Source: DATCDR01 sp036510575 (GTDB lineage: Bacteria; Actinomycetota; Acidimicrobiia; Acidimicrobiales; Bog-793). From it: DNA of 42,987 nt. How positions within the stretch are numbered: the stretch's first letter is position 1; each line of letters opens with the position of its first letter. A program made the translations under genes and the position numbers. Shown here one piece after another: positions 1-8,160 of this stretch. The notes beneath the pieces were generated by a model. It searched no databases. It saw only the letters and a program-made list of their open reading frames with translations, and had not been told where the DNA came from. The stretch covers positions 1-42,987 of the forward strand of contig DATCDR010000069.1 of NCBI GenBank assembly GCA_036510575.1. Direction: 5' to 3'.

Positions 1-148
1 GAACGACCGGACGACCACATCGCGCCCGCTCGAACGCCTTTCGCGCTTTGTGTTCGCCCACAAAGTCGTGGCAAGACAAGGCGGCGCCGATGCGAGCACG
101 GGTGGGCCAAGTGCCCACTTGCTGCTCACTCACCTAGAGACCGTCGGT

Positions 149-181
149 GAGCTGTATGCGGGAGAACCGCACGTACAGATC
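149..181 (+). mobile_element. Possible group II intron domain V remnant
   Basis: The 33 bases read as a hairpin like group II intron domain V. A proximal stem begins with GAGC (149-152) and closes with GATC (178-181). A CG bulge sits at 172-173, and a distal GCGG/CCGC stem is capped by a GAGA-containing loop. Domain V is normally 34 nt with a GNRA loop; here one base seems missing and the third base pair is G-A, so this would be a decayed or divergent copy. The G-rich stretch after it and the C-rich stretch near 220-236 could be domain VI. Any reverse transcriptase gene would lie before base 1. This is pattern recognition only. Confidence 0.4.
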
Positions 182-266
182 GAAAGGGGGATGGGGAACC
201 AGGGCCGCTCGTCGGCACCTGCGCCCCTGACTACCAATGACAAATGAGCACTCGAACTCGTCTTGA

Positions 267-780
267 CCGAACTTCTCCGAGGGTGAGCGTGGTCGTCTCA
301 AGATTCGAAGTGGCGAGGTAACCGACGGCGTTCGTCGCGCACCGGCACGAGCAATGCTCCGTGCACTCGGGATGCGCGACGAGGACTTCTCAAAGCCGCA
401 GATCGGTATCGCCTCTACCTAGAACGAAGTGACGCCGTGCAATCTCTCGATCGATCGAGTGGCACCGCCAACACGATGGCGGCGATCGGCGAGGCGCTCG
501 GGCTCTCGCTTCCGACCGGGGCTTCGGCACCAGCGGTCGACCGGCGCCGGGACGACGTCGCCTATGACTCAGGTCGGGCTGTGATCGCGATGCTCGAGCA
601 GGGGATCCGTCCTCGACAGATCCTGACCAAGGCGGCATTCGAGAACGCCATTGCTGTCTCGATGGCACTTGGTGGCTCGACGAGTTTGTGGTGCTCCCGG
701 CGAGGTACACCACCGGCGTGCTTGCCAAGTACGCCAAGCTCGCGACCGGTGCGGAACGCGGCGCGATTACCGAGGCGTAG
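267..780 (+). pseudogene. ilvD: Remnant of dihydroxy-acid dehydratase (ilvD)
   Basis: Three pieces of IlvD can be read in order but in three frames. Bases about 297-465 give an N-terminal piece (VTDGVRRAPARAMLRALG, then KPQIGIAST, a TAG stop at 418-420, then NEVTPCNLSID). Bases about 455-680 give a middle piece (TANTMAAIGEALGLSLP, RQILTKAAFENAIAV, MALGGST). Bases 679-780 give the C-terminal end (RYTTGVLAKYAKLATG, stop TAG). In IlvD these blocks are separated by over a hundred residues, so two large internal deletions are implied, besides the nonsense codon where the family has Trp. No convincing start codon is left. The enzyme would make 2-oxoacids for Val, Ile and Leu synthesis, which fits the ilvBNC operon just downstream. 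It cannot be functional, so an intact ilvD is expected elsewhere. Confidence 0.87.
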
Positions 781-835
781 CCGCGTCCGTCACCTGTGTG
801 CGGCTTTAGTTGGTGATGGGGCAGGCCGATCGCGC

Positions 836-864
836 TTGTGCCCGCCGATTCGCTCTGTCAAGCT
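836..864 (+). promoter_or_regulatory. Predicted promoter of the ilvB leader
   Basis: TTGTGC (836-841) and CAAGCT (859-864) are 17 nt apart. The second matches the key -10 positions (A at 2, T at 6). A start 6-7 nt downstream falls on the GTG at 871, the first codon of the leader peptide. The same layout recurs before the leuA and leuB leaders, which is the main reason for the call. TATGTT at 864-869 is an alternative -10 with no good -35. Confidence 0.5.
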
Positions 865-870
865 ATGTTC

Positions 871-906
871 GTGATGCGTTCGTCGTTCGTAGTAATTCTC
901 TGTTAG
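871..906 (+). CDS. ilvB operon leader peptide
   Basis: GTG-ATG followed by nine codons and TAG encodes the 11-residue peptide MMRSSFVVILC. Codons 7-10 are Val, Val, Ile, Leu (889-900), the three amino acids made by the pathway downstream. There is no ribosome binding site, and the predicted transcription start coincides with the GTG, so it is probably translated leaderless; the ATG at 874 is an alternative start. The stop codon overlaps the first arm of a hairpin and is followed by a strong intrinsic terminator. Slow translation of the Val-Val-Ile-Leu codons would be the signal that relieves termination, as in classical ilv attenuation. Confidence 0.8.
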   Translation: MMRSSFVVILC

Positions 907-960
907 CAGGACCGGCCACCGCCGTTCCTGCTCGCGACCTCCCGAAAGGGGGGTCGTTTT
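905..960 (+). terminator. ilvB attenuator (hairpin plus intrinsic terminator)
   Basis: A first hairpin pairs AGCAGG (905-910) with CCTGCT (927-932) and begins inside the leader stop codon. The terminator follows: a 9-bp stem (935-943 with 948-956, one T-G pair) closed by a GAAA tetraloop, then TTTTGTTT. ilvB starts 166 nt later. The alternative antiterminator pairing was not identified by eye. Confidence 0.8.
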
Positions 961-1125
961 GTTTCCCGGAATGATTCCGAGTTTGGGCAGGTCGACGAGC
1001 CGGGACGGCGATCACCGCGACGTGAGCGACAACTAGATGTGACAGGCAAACACGTGACAGTGACGAGACGTAGGACAAGGCTGCAGCGAAGGACGCGTGG
1101 TGGCTCGATGCGGGAGGAGCAGTAA

Positions 1126-2859
1126 ATGGAACTGACCGGTGCACAGGCGTTGATTAAAAGCCTGGAGTCTGAGGGCGTTGAGGTCGTCTTCGGCCTACCC
1201 GGCGGCGCGATTCTTCCCGTATACGACCCGATCATCGACTCCTCGATCCGGCACATCCTCGTTCGCCACGAGCAGGGCGCAGGACACGCGGCCGAGGGCT
1301 ATGCGCAAGCGACCGGACGTCCGGGCGTTGCGATCGTGACGTCAGGACCCGGCGCGACGAACATCGTCACCGCACTCGCCGACGCCTACATGGACTCGAT
1401 CCCGCTCGTCGTTATCACGGGACAGGTTGCCACCGCGGCGATCGGGACCGATGCCTTCCAAGAGGTGGACACGACCGGGATCACGATGAGTGTCACCAAG
1501 CACAACTGGTTGGTGACCAACGCCAATGACATCCCGCGGATCGTGAAGGAGGCCTTCCACGTCGCTACGACCGGACGACCAGGGCCGGTCGTCATCGACT
1601 TTCCAAAGGACGTCGCCAATGCGCCGATGACCTTGTACTGGCCAGATCACGTCGACCTCCCTGGTTACTCCGCGGTACGGACCATCTCCTCGGATTCGAT
1701 CTCGGCGGCGGTCGAGCTGATCTGTGCCGCCGAGCGACCTGTTGCCTACGTCGGAGGTGGCGTTTTGAAGGCCGAGGCGTCTCAAGCCCTTCAGGCGTTC
1801 ATCGATGCGACCGGGATGCCGGTCGTGACCACGTTGATGGCTCGCGGCGCGTTCCCCGATGCCGATCCGCGTCACTTGGGCATGCCGGGGATGCATGGCA
1901 ACTACGCGGCGGTCATCGCGATGCAGCGAAGCGACCTCCTCGTCGCGCTCGGTTCACGATTCGACGACCGAGTGACCGGCAAGGTCGCCGACTTCGCCCC
2001 TGACGCGAAGATCATTCATCTCGACATCGACCCGGCAGAGATCGGCAAGGTTCGACGTCCTGACGTCGCGATCGTCGCAGACGCGCGCGGCGCCATCGAA
2101 CAGCTGACCGCTGGCGTGCTTCGCGCCGCCGGAGGTCCGATTCCGGCCTCGAAAATCGCCGCGTGGTGGGAGACCTGCAACACATGGCTCCGCGACGTCC
2201 CGTTCACCTATGACGGCAAGGGTGACGTATTAGCTGGTGGACCGCTGAAGCCGGAGTTCGTGATCGAGCAGCTGCGGGCCGCGACCCCAGAAGACACCAT
2301 TCTCGTCTCTGGTGTCGGCCAGCATCAGATGTGGGCCGCGCAGTACTGGCGTTTTAACGGGCCAAGAACCTGGATCAACTCCGGTGGCCTCGGCACGATG
2401 GGCTTCGCGGTCCCAGCAGCGATCGGCGCCAAAGTGGGACGTCCCGACGCGATGGTGTGGGCGATCGATGGCGATGGCTGCTTCCAGATGACCGCACAAG
2501 AGCTCGTCACCGCCACCTCGGAGCGGATCCCGGTGAAGATCGCGATCTTGAACAACGCCTATCTCGGCATGGTTCGCCAGTGGCAGCACATGTTCTACGA
2601 AGAGCGTTACTCCGAGGTCTACCTCTCGCCGGACCTGCCGGACTACGTCTTGTGGGCTGAAGCGATGGGCTGTGTCGGCATGAAAGTCACCAACGCCGAA
2701 GATGTCCTGCCGGCGATCGAGAAGGCGAACTCGATCACGGACCGGCCGGTCGTGATCGACTTCCGTACGGATTCGATGGAGCACGTCTACCCGATGGTGC
2801 CGGCCGGGCTCTCGAATGACGAGATCCGGGTCCATCCGAGTCAGACGAAGCCGGCATGA
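1126..2859 (+). CDS. ilvB: Acetolactate synthase, large (catalytic) subunit
   Basis: The 577-residue protein condenses two pyruvates to acetolactate, or pyruvate with 2-oxobutyrate to acetohydroxybutyrate, the first common step of Val/Leu and Ile synthesis. It has the full ThDP-enzyme layout. The N-terminal pyrimidine-binding domain holds the catalytic Glu49 (VRHEQGAGHAAEGYA). A central FAD-type domain includes GSRFDDRVTGK. The C-terminal pyrophosphate-binding domain has the GDG...NN metal motif (DGDG 448-451, then ILNNAYLGMVRQWQ). GGGAGGAG at 1112-1119 fixes the ATG. It is the first structural gene of ilvBNC, behind the attenuator, and overlaps ilvN by 4 bp. The length is normal for the family, and no key residue is missing. 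Confidence 0.97.
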   Translation: MELTGAQALIKSLESEGVEVVFGLPGGAILPVYDPIIDSSIRHILVRHEQGAGHAAEGYAQATGRPGVAIVTSGPGATNIVTALADAYMDSIPLVVITGQVATAAIGTDAFQEVDTTGITMSVTKHNWLVTNANDIPRIVKEAFHVATTGRPGPVVIDFPKDVANAPMTLYWPDHVDLPGYSAVRTISSDSISAAVELICAAERPVAYVGGGVLKAEASQALQAFIDATGMPVVTTLMARGAFPDADPRHLGMPGMHGNYAAVIAMQRSDLLVALGSRFDDRVTGKVADFAPDAKIIHLDIDPAEIGKVRRPDVAIVADARGAIEQLTAGVLRAAGGPIPASKIAAWWETCNTWLRDVPFTYDGKGDVLAGGPLKPEFVIEQLRAATPEDTILVSGVGQHQMWAAQYWRFNGPRTWINSGGLGTMGFAVPAAIGAKVGRPDAMVWAIDGDGCFQMTAQELVTATSERIPVKIAILNNAYLGMVRQWQHMFYEERYSEVYLSPDLPDYVLWAEAMGCVGMKVTNAEDVLPAIEKANSITDRPVVIDFRTDSMEHVYPMVPAGLSNDEIRVHPSQTKPA

Positions 2860-3371
2860 GCACCACGCCGCTTGCGTCGTCCCGCCGAGCCGTCGCGCAC
2901 CATCTGCTGGCGCTAAAGGTGGAAAACCGCGCCGGTGTACTGGTGCGGATCGCGGGGCTGTTCGCCAGGCGAGGTTTCAACATCGTCTCGCTCGTCGTCG
3001 CACCAACTGGCGATGAGCGCTTCAGCCGCGTCTCGATCGTCGTCGATGTGGAGTCGGTACCGCTCCAGCAGATCCTCGATCAGCTGAGCAAGCTCGTCAA
3101 CGTGGTCGAGATTCGAGAGATCGCGCCAGACGCCGCGACCGAGCGGGAGCTCTTGCTAGCGACGGTGACCGTCGAGGAGACTTCTCGGGCGACGTTGCTC
3201 GATGCGCTCGCGGAGGTGGGGGGCATTGTCGTCGACGAGGATGCCGGTGTCGTCACGGTGATGGTGGCCGGCCATCCAGATCAGCTTGATTCCTTCGCCG
3301 CCCGGCTCGATTCGAGCGCAATCGTGGAACTGCAACGCACGGGCAGCATCGCACTTCCTAAGCTGGACTAA
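2856..3371 (+). CDS. ilvN: Acetolactate synthase, small (regulatory) subunit
   Basis: The 171-residue protein is the regulatory partner of IlvB. In the family it raises catalytic activity and carries valine feedback inhibition. The N-terminal ACT domain (about residues 14-90) shows LLALKVENRAGVLVRIAGLF and RRGFNIVSLVVAPT. A second ACT-like half follows, beginning RELLLATVTVEETSRATLLD. The start ATG overlaps the ilvB stop (ATGA), so the two chains are probably translationally coupled, which suits an obligate complex. The N-terminus is about ten residues longer than in many homologues, but no closer start has a better site. Confidence 0.95.
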   Translation: MSTTPLASSRRAVAHHLLALKVENRAGVLVRIAGLFARRGFNIVSLVVAPTGDERFSRVSIVVDVESVPLQQILDQLSKLVNVVEIREIAPDAATERELLLATVTVEETSRATLLDALAEVGGIVVDEDAGVVTVMVAGHPDQLDSFAARLDSSAIVELQRTGSIALPKLD

Positions 3372-3426
3372 TCGAGGTTGGCGCCAACGAGGCCGCCAAC
3401 AGAACTGAAGCGAGGATCAACCCAAC

Positions 3427-4451
<1,025 letters not shown>

Positions 4452-4452
<1 letters not shown>

Positions 4453-4470
4453 TCCCGACCGTCACGGGAC
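4452..4470 (+). terminator. Small hairpin after ilvC
   Basis: GTCCCG (4452-4457) and CGGGAC (4465-4470) form a perfect 6-bp stem with a 7-nt loop, starting at the last base of the ilvC stop codon. No T-run follows. It may end part of the ilvBNC transcript or protect its 3' end. Confidence 0.35.
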
Positions 4471-4507
4471 CGATACTCGTCGCCCGCGGCGCGGAAGGTA
4501 GGGGGAA

Positions 4508-5128
4508 GTGGTGTTCGGAGATCTTGGGTATCGCCTCGACCCGTCGCGCGTGGCGCTGCTCGTCGTAGATGTGCAAAACGACTTCTGTGGTCCAGTCACC
4601 GTGACCGGTGTCGCACGCGACAACACCGCGATGAAGAAGGTGGCAGCTGCTCTTGATGAGTTGATCTCCGTCGCCCGAGCGTCAGGCGTGCCGGTGATCT
4701 TCGTTCGGACCGTGCAGGATCGTCGTGCGGACTCTCCGATTTGGCGGGCGCGCCGGGCCGATCCGTACCCGTACGAGGACGAGCTCTGCAAACCTGGGAC
4801 CGAGGGGATCGAGTTCTTCTGCACGCCACCACTCGACGACGAGGCGGTCGTGACGAAACGCCGGTACGACTCGTTCATCGGCACGGATCTCGACCACCTG
4901 CTGCGCGCGACGAAGCGGGAGGCGATCGTCGCGACTGGCTGCTTGACTGACATCTGCGTGGAAACCGCGGTCCGCCACGCCGTGTCGCTTGACTACTTCG
5001 TCACTGTCGCGTCCGACTGCTGTGCCTCTTTTACCACTGAGGCACACGAGCAGGCGCTCGCGCGGATGGAACGAGCCTATGGACGCGTCGTCGACTCAGG
5101 CGTGATCGCCAATCGCTGGCGCGGATAG
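4508..5128 (+). CDS. Isochorismatase-like cysteine hydrolase
   Basis: The 206-residue protein belongs to the isochorismatase-like hydrolases, which cleave amide or enol-ether bonds. All three catalytic residues can be placed: Asp21 (VVDVQNDF), Lys117 (VVTKRRYDSF) and Cys150 (TGCLTDICVETA). The presence of the Cys argues for an amidohydrolase (ureidoacrylate, maleamate, N-carbamoylsarcosine or nicotinamidase types) rather than a true isochorismatase, which lacks it. The substrate cannot be chosen from sequence. Two adjacent GTG codons (4508 and 4511) follow AGGGGGAAG; the second gives better spacing. It lies 55 bp after ilvC and may share its transcript, but no link to branched-chain synthesis is evident. 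Confidence 0.85.
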   Translation: MVFGDLGYRLDPSRVALLVVDVQNDFCGPVTVTGVARDNTAMKKVAAALDELISVARASGVPVIFVRTVQDRRADSPIWRARRADPYPYEDELCKPGTEGIEFFCTPPLDDEAVVTKRRYDSFIGTDLDHLLRATKREAIVATGCLTDICVETAVRHAVSLDYFVTVASDCCASFTTEAHEQALARMERAYGRVVDSGVIANRWRG

Positions 5129-5136
5129 CCCTGCGG

Positions 5137-5394
5137 CTACGTCGTTCGCCGGCGACCTGGTAGGTCGCCTCCGATAACGGCGGATACCTCTGGAGCGAGA
5201 TCCCTACGTCGTGCTAGCCGTTGTCGGAGAAGGCTTACAAGGTGCGTTCCGAAGGATCCGAGCATGCTAGTCAGCTGACTCGGTCGCCTTCTTTTGAGGC
5301 TTTTCGTGCGGAGCGCGCATCTCGCCCGCTGATCGGCCTCGCGAAGCAGTTCTTCCTGGCGTGCCTTCGCCACGCTCAGATCCCCGAGCGGCAT
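5137..5394 (-). CDS. Small basic protein of unknown function
   Basis: The 85-residue reading frame begins MPLGDLSVAKARQEELLREA and is rich in Arg, Leu and Ala, with a predicted helical, charged N-terminal half and a basic tail. I cannot assign a function. The reason for the call is its junction with the gene upstream: the stop of that gene and this ATG share a base (TGATG at 5396-5392), a common sign of translational coupling. The last codons overlap an 8-bp perfect hairpin (GGCGACCT at 5151-5158, AGGTCGCC at 5162-5169), which may serve as a terminator. It could still be a chance frame. Confidence 0.45.
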   Translation of the reverse strand: MPLGDLSVAKARQEELLREADQRARCALRTKSLKRRRPSQLTSMLGSFGTHLVSLLRQRLARRRDLAPEVSAVIGGDLPGRRRTT

Positions 5395-5675
5395 CACGAC
5401 GCGTCCTTCGAAGCGCCGTCGTTTTGGGTCTCTAAGTCCGGAACTCTCGAACCGACCAACCGCCACCCGCCGAGCTCGCGTTTCCAGCAGGTAGGTCCTT
5501 CGCTCTCCCAGGGACGCGTCTTTTCGAGCAGACGCTGTTGGAGGAAGAGCTGATCAGCCCAGAATCTTCGAAAGCTCGTGCGCAGCCACTCACCAGCGTG
5601 CAGCACGCTCTTTAGGGTGTCGGTTCGCGGAATCGCTTCCGCTGCTGAGTCGATAGCGCTATTCTCTGCGCTCAT
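5394..5675 (-). CDS. Small conserved-looking protein, tryptophan-rich
   Basis: The 93-residue frame contains EWLRTSFRRFWADQLFLQQR, then TRPWESEGPTCWKRELGGWR. The regular Trp spacing, the FW.dQ..LQ..LL pattern and the PWE motif look protein-like, and codon use is like that of its neighbours. I recall similar short actinobacterial proteins but cannot name a family or function. A TATTCT box lies 5 nt before the ATG on the reverse strand with no Shine-Dalgarno sequence, so a leaderless start is possible. It is divergent from, and overlaps, the uncertain 5' end of the MocR gene, and is coupled to the gene after it by TGATG. Confidence 0.5.
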   Translation of the reverse strand: MSAENSAIDSAAEAIPRTDTLKSVLHAGEWLRTSFRRFWADQLFLQQRLLEKTRPWESEGPTCWKRELGGWRLVGSRVPDLETQNDGASKDAS

Positions 5676-7107
5676 AAATAAGAATAGCAGTATTCAAACG
5701 CTTCTGGACTTTTTGCGCCACGAAGTCCAGCGACTAGACGCCGGAGATCGGCTCCCATCGAGTCGCGAGCTCGTTGAACGCCACCGGGTGAGTCCAATCA
5801 CGGTCTCTAGAGCTGTCGCTCTCCTTGCTCAAGAGGGCGTTGTGGAGAGCCGTCCTGGATCCGGAACGTACGTGTCGGCGCTCTTCGCGCCGGCGGCGGC
5901 AGTTGACCACTCTTGGCAGACCGTTGCGCTCGCCGATCGATCGGTCGATACCGGTGGGCTCGGTCAACTATCAGACGCGGCCGAAGAGGGTGTGCTCTCG
6001 CTCGGCACGGGTTACCTCCACGCCTCGCTGCAGCCACAAAGAGCACTTGCTGCGGCTTTTGCGCACGCGGCCCGCCTCCCCGAGGTCTGGGACCGGCCAC
6101 CGGTCTCGGGACTCCGGAGCCTGCGAGCGTGGTTCGCAGCCTCTGCCGGGCCTGGCATCGACGCGCACGACGTCATCATCACCCCTGGCGGTCAAGGAGC
6201 GATCTCGGCAGCGTTTCGTGCGCTCGTGCCAGCGGGTGCCCCACTCCTGATCGAGTCCCCTTCCTACCAGGGCGCTATCGCCGTGGCGAGAGCGGCAGGA
6301 ATCCGTCACGTTCCAGTCCCGACCGACGCCGAGGGAATCATTCCGGAGATGCTCGTCGAGGCATTCGCCAGGACGGGTGCCCAGGCGCTCTACATACAGC
6401 CCACTTATCAGAACCCCACCGGCGCGGTTCTCAGTCCAAGTCGCCGTAGCGCCGTTCTGGCCGCTGCCTCTGCTGCTCGGGCGTTCGTGATCGAGGACGA
6501 CTTCGCGCGATGGCTCTCCTTCGAGCGTCGGCCACCTTCTCCGCTCCTTCTTGACGACAAGGAGGGGAGGGTCGTTTACATCACCTCGCTCACGAAGGTC
6601 ACGTCGCCTAACTTGCGGGTAGGCGCCCTGATCGCGCGCGGCCCTGTCGCTGATCGACTCCGGTCAATTCGCATCGTGGACGACATGTTCGTATCTCGGC
6701 CGATCCAAGAGGCCGCACTCGAGCTCGTGAGCGGCAACGCTTGGAACCGCCATCTGCGCGTCCTCGCGCGCTCGCTCAGTCAGCGCAGCCAGACACTCGC
6801 GAGCGCGATCGCGCTCCAGATGCGGGCTTGCCGGCTCGCGTCTCGCCCGCAGGGCGGCATACACCTTTGGGTGGCGATCCCGGAGAATCTTGACGATGTG
6901 ACGGTCGCGCTGGCCGCGCAAAACAAAGGCGTCATCGTCATGCCTGGTAGGGCGTTCTTCCCGGCGGAAGAGACAGGCTCGCATCTGCGGCTCACCTTTA
7001 TCGGGGTGCCGACCGAGGCCGATCTGGCCGAAGGAATCAGACGTCTCGTTGCCGCCGTACCCGAGCTCGCAGACGGACCGATCGACGCGTCGCTAGCGCG
7101 CGACTAG
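5617..7107 (+). CDS. MocR-type transcriptional regulator (GntR HTH fused to aminotransferase domain)
   Basis: An N-terminal GntR-type winged helix (SSIQTLLDFLRHEVQRLDAG, then LPSSRELVERHRVSPITVSR) is followed by a class I aminotransferase-like domain. The PLP lysine is seen in YITSLTKVTSP, with other fold markers in ITPGGQGAISAAFRALVPAG and IQPTYQNPTGAVLSP. Such proteins use PLP or a PLP-amine adduct as a ligand to control nearby genes. The start is unclear: GTG 5617 and GTG 5578 are the in-frame choices, neither has a good ribosome site, and both run across the palindromes and the 5' end of the divergent small gene. The HTH itself begins near 5690, so a rarer start codon there is possible. 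Target genes are unknown; the small divergent pair or the neighbouring TAXI/serC genes are candidates. Confidence 0.9.
   Translation: MSVRGIASAAESIALFSALINKNSSIQTLLDFLRHEVQRLDAGDRLPSSRELVERHRVSPITVSRAVALLAQEGVVESRPGSGTYVSALFAPAAAVDHSWQTVALADRSVDTGGLGQLSDAAEEGVLSLGTGYLHASLQPQRALAAAFAHAARLPEVWDRPPVSGLRSLRAWFAASAGPGIDAHDVIITPGGQGAISAAFRALVPAGAPLLIESPSYQGAIAVARAAGIRHVPVPTDAEGIIPEMLVEAFARTGAQALYIQPTYQNPTGAVLSPSRRSAVLAAASAARAFVIEDDFARWLSFERRPPSPLLLDDKEGRVVYITSLTKVTSPNLRVGALIARGPVADRLRSIRIVDDMFVSRPIQEAALELVSGNAWNRHLRVLARSLSQRSQTLASAIALQMRACRLASRPQGGIHLWVAIPENLDDVTVALAAQNKGVIVMPGRAFFPAEETGSHLRLTFIGVPTEADLAEGIRRLVAAVPELADGPIDASLARD
5658..5695. promoter_or_regulatory. AT-rich palindromes between divergent genes (candidate operator)
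   Basis: GCTATTCT (5658-5665) and AGAATAGC (5681-5688) are perfect inverted arms with a 15-nt AT-rich spacer. GAATA (5682-5686) and TATTC (5691-5695) give a second overlapping inverted pair. The site lies where the MocR-type gene and the small reverse genes diverge, in a locally AT-rich patch unlike its surroundings. Binding by the adjacent regulator is an inference. Confidence 0.5.
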
Positions 7108-7135
7108 GCGCCTCGGGTTCGAGCCGAGATCTCCA

Positions 7136-8116
7136 CTAGGCAGTCGGGAAACCGACGGCTTCGTAGTAGTTCTTCGCCGCGCGATGCAGTGGCACGCCGC
7201 CGCGGGCGACGTTTACCTGGTCGTAGCTGAAGGCGAGATGGCTGGTTCGAAAGAGATTCCGATTCGAGTCGAGCGCGCGTACGAGGTCAGTTACGACGTC
7301 GTCGTCGAGATCGTCTCGGCAGTACACGACTTGTGGGAGGCGCTGGACTGCAGCGACGTCGTACCAGAGCCCGCGAACAAGCCGGCGCGGCAGCACTCCT
7401 TGGGTGCCGAAGCGCTGGCCGGCGATCGTCGCCATCAGATCGGTAGGCAGCGCTATGAAGTCGAGGTCGTGATCGATCGCTGCTTCGTGCCAGTGGTGGA
7501 TCTCGGGCGTGTAGCCGGAGTAGATCGTGTCGATTATGAGATCGAAGTCGCCACTCGTCGCCCACGCCTCGCGGTGGAGTTCAACGATCTGCGGATCGAC
7601 GGGAACGCTTCCCTCGCGATCGTGGGTGGGAGCGAGCACCGCCCCGAATTCGCCAAGGGAGTCATCGTCCCAGCCGAAGTAGGCGAGCACCAGCGGCACC
7701 ATGCCGCCGGTGGCGGCACGGATCTTGAGCGGTCGGCGTTCCTCGAGGACCTGGGCGAGGTCGGTGATCTCCGCTGAGGCCTTAGCCGCGACACCGAGCC
7801 ACGTCGGGTGATTGATCAGCGCGAGCAAGCAGAGGTGGTCAAAGGGTCCGTCGACGGAGAAGGCGTCCTCGCCGTAGTACGCGTGCAGCAGTTGGGTAAG
7901 GTTCATGAAGCCCACGTCGCAACGTCCGTCGGCGACGAATCTTGCGTTGTTGAACATGAACGAGCGGGTCTCGATCTCGATGTCGTAGCCGGCTGGCTCG
8001 AGCGCGACCTTGGCGATTTCAGCAAGCGTTCCCCAAGGCGTGCCCCGCCCCGGGATTGAGGCACCTGCGAAGGTGAGCGGTCGCAAATGTGGCCCGTGTG
8101 CGGGGGGCTCAAGCAT
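7136..8116 (-). CDS. TAXI-type (TRAP-associated) substrate-binding protein, no signal peptide
   Basis: The 326-residue protein resembles the TAXI family of periplasmic-type binding proteins: TFAGASIPGRGTPWGTLAEI near the N-terminus, VADGRCDVGFMN, an internal TGGMVPLVLAYFGWDD segment and a C-terminal NYYEAVGFP. TAXI proteins normally carry a signal peptide and work with a fused TRAP membrane protein. Here the N-terminus has neither a hydrophobic stretch nor a lipobox, and no TRAP permease lies in the window. It may therefore be a cytoplasmic sensor or binding protein, or the start may be wrong. It lies 44 bp after serC on the same strand, so the two may be co-transcribed. Confidence 0.7.
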   Translation of the reverse strand: MLEPPAHGPHLRPLTFAGASIPGRGTPWGTLAEIAKVALEPAGYDIEIETRSFMFNNARFVADGRCDVGFMNLTQLLHAYYGEDAFSVDGPFDHLCLLALINHPTWLGVAAKASAEITDLAQVLEERRPLKIRAATGGMVPLVLAYFGWDDDSLGEFGAVLAPTHDREGSVPVDPQIVELHREAWATSGDFDLIIDTIYSGYTPEIHHWHEAAIDHDLDFIALPTDLMATIAGQRFGTQGVLPRRLVRGLWYDVAAVQRLPQVVYCRDDLDDDVVTDLVRALDSNRNLFRTSHLAFSYDQVNVARGGVPLHRAAKNYYEAVGFPTA

Positions 8117-8160
8117 CGCAGGACCGCACTGTGCTCATAACGACGAGGGCCGCACGGCTC

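Noticed and set aside
1342..1896. Long reverse-strand open frame inside ilvB.
   Set aside because: Shadow of the ilvB reading frame in GC-rich DNA; no recognisable content. Similar shadows occur against most large genes in the window.
7108..7135. A CTCGG / GTTCGAG / CCGAG hairpin that looks like a tRNA T-arm.
   Set aside because: No acceptor, D or anticodon arms fit the surrounding bases, which are coding on both sides. It is probably a small hairpin between the convergent MocR and TAXI genes.
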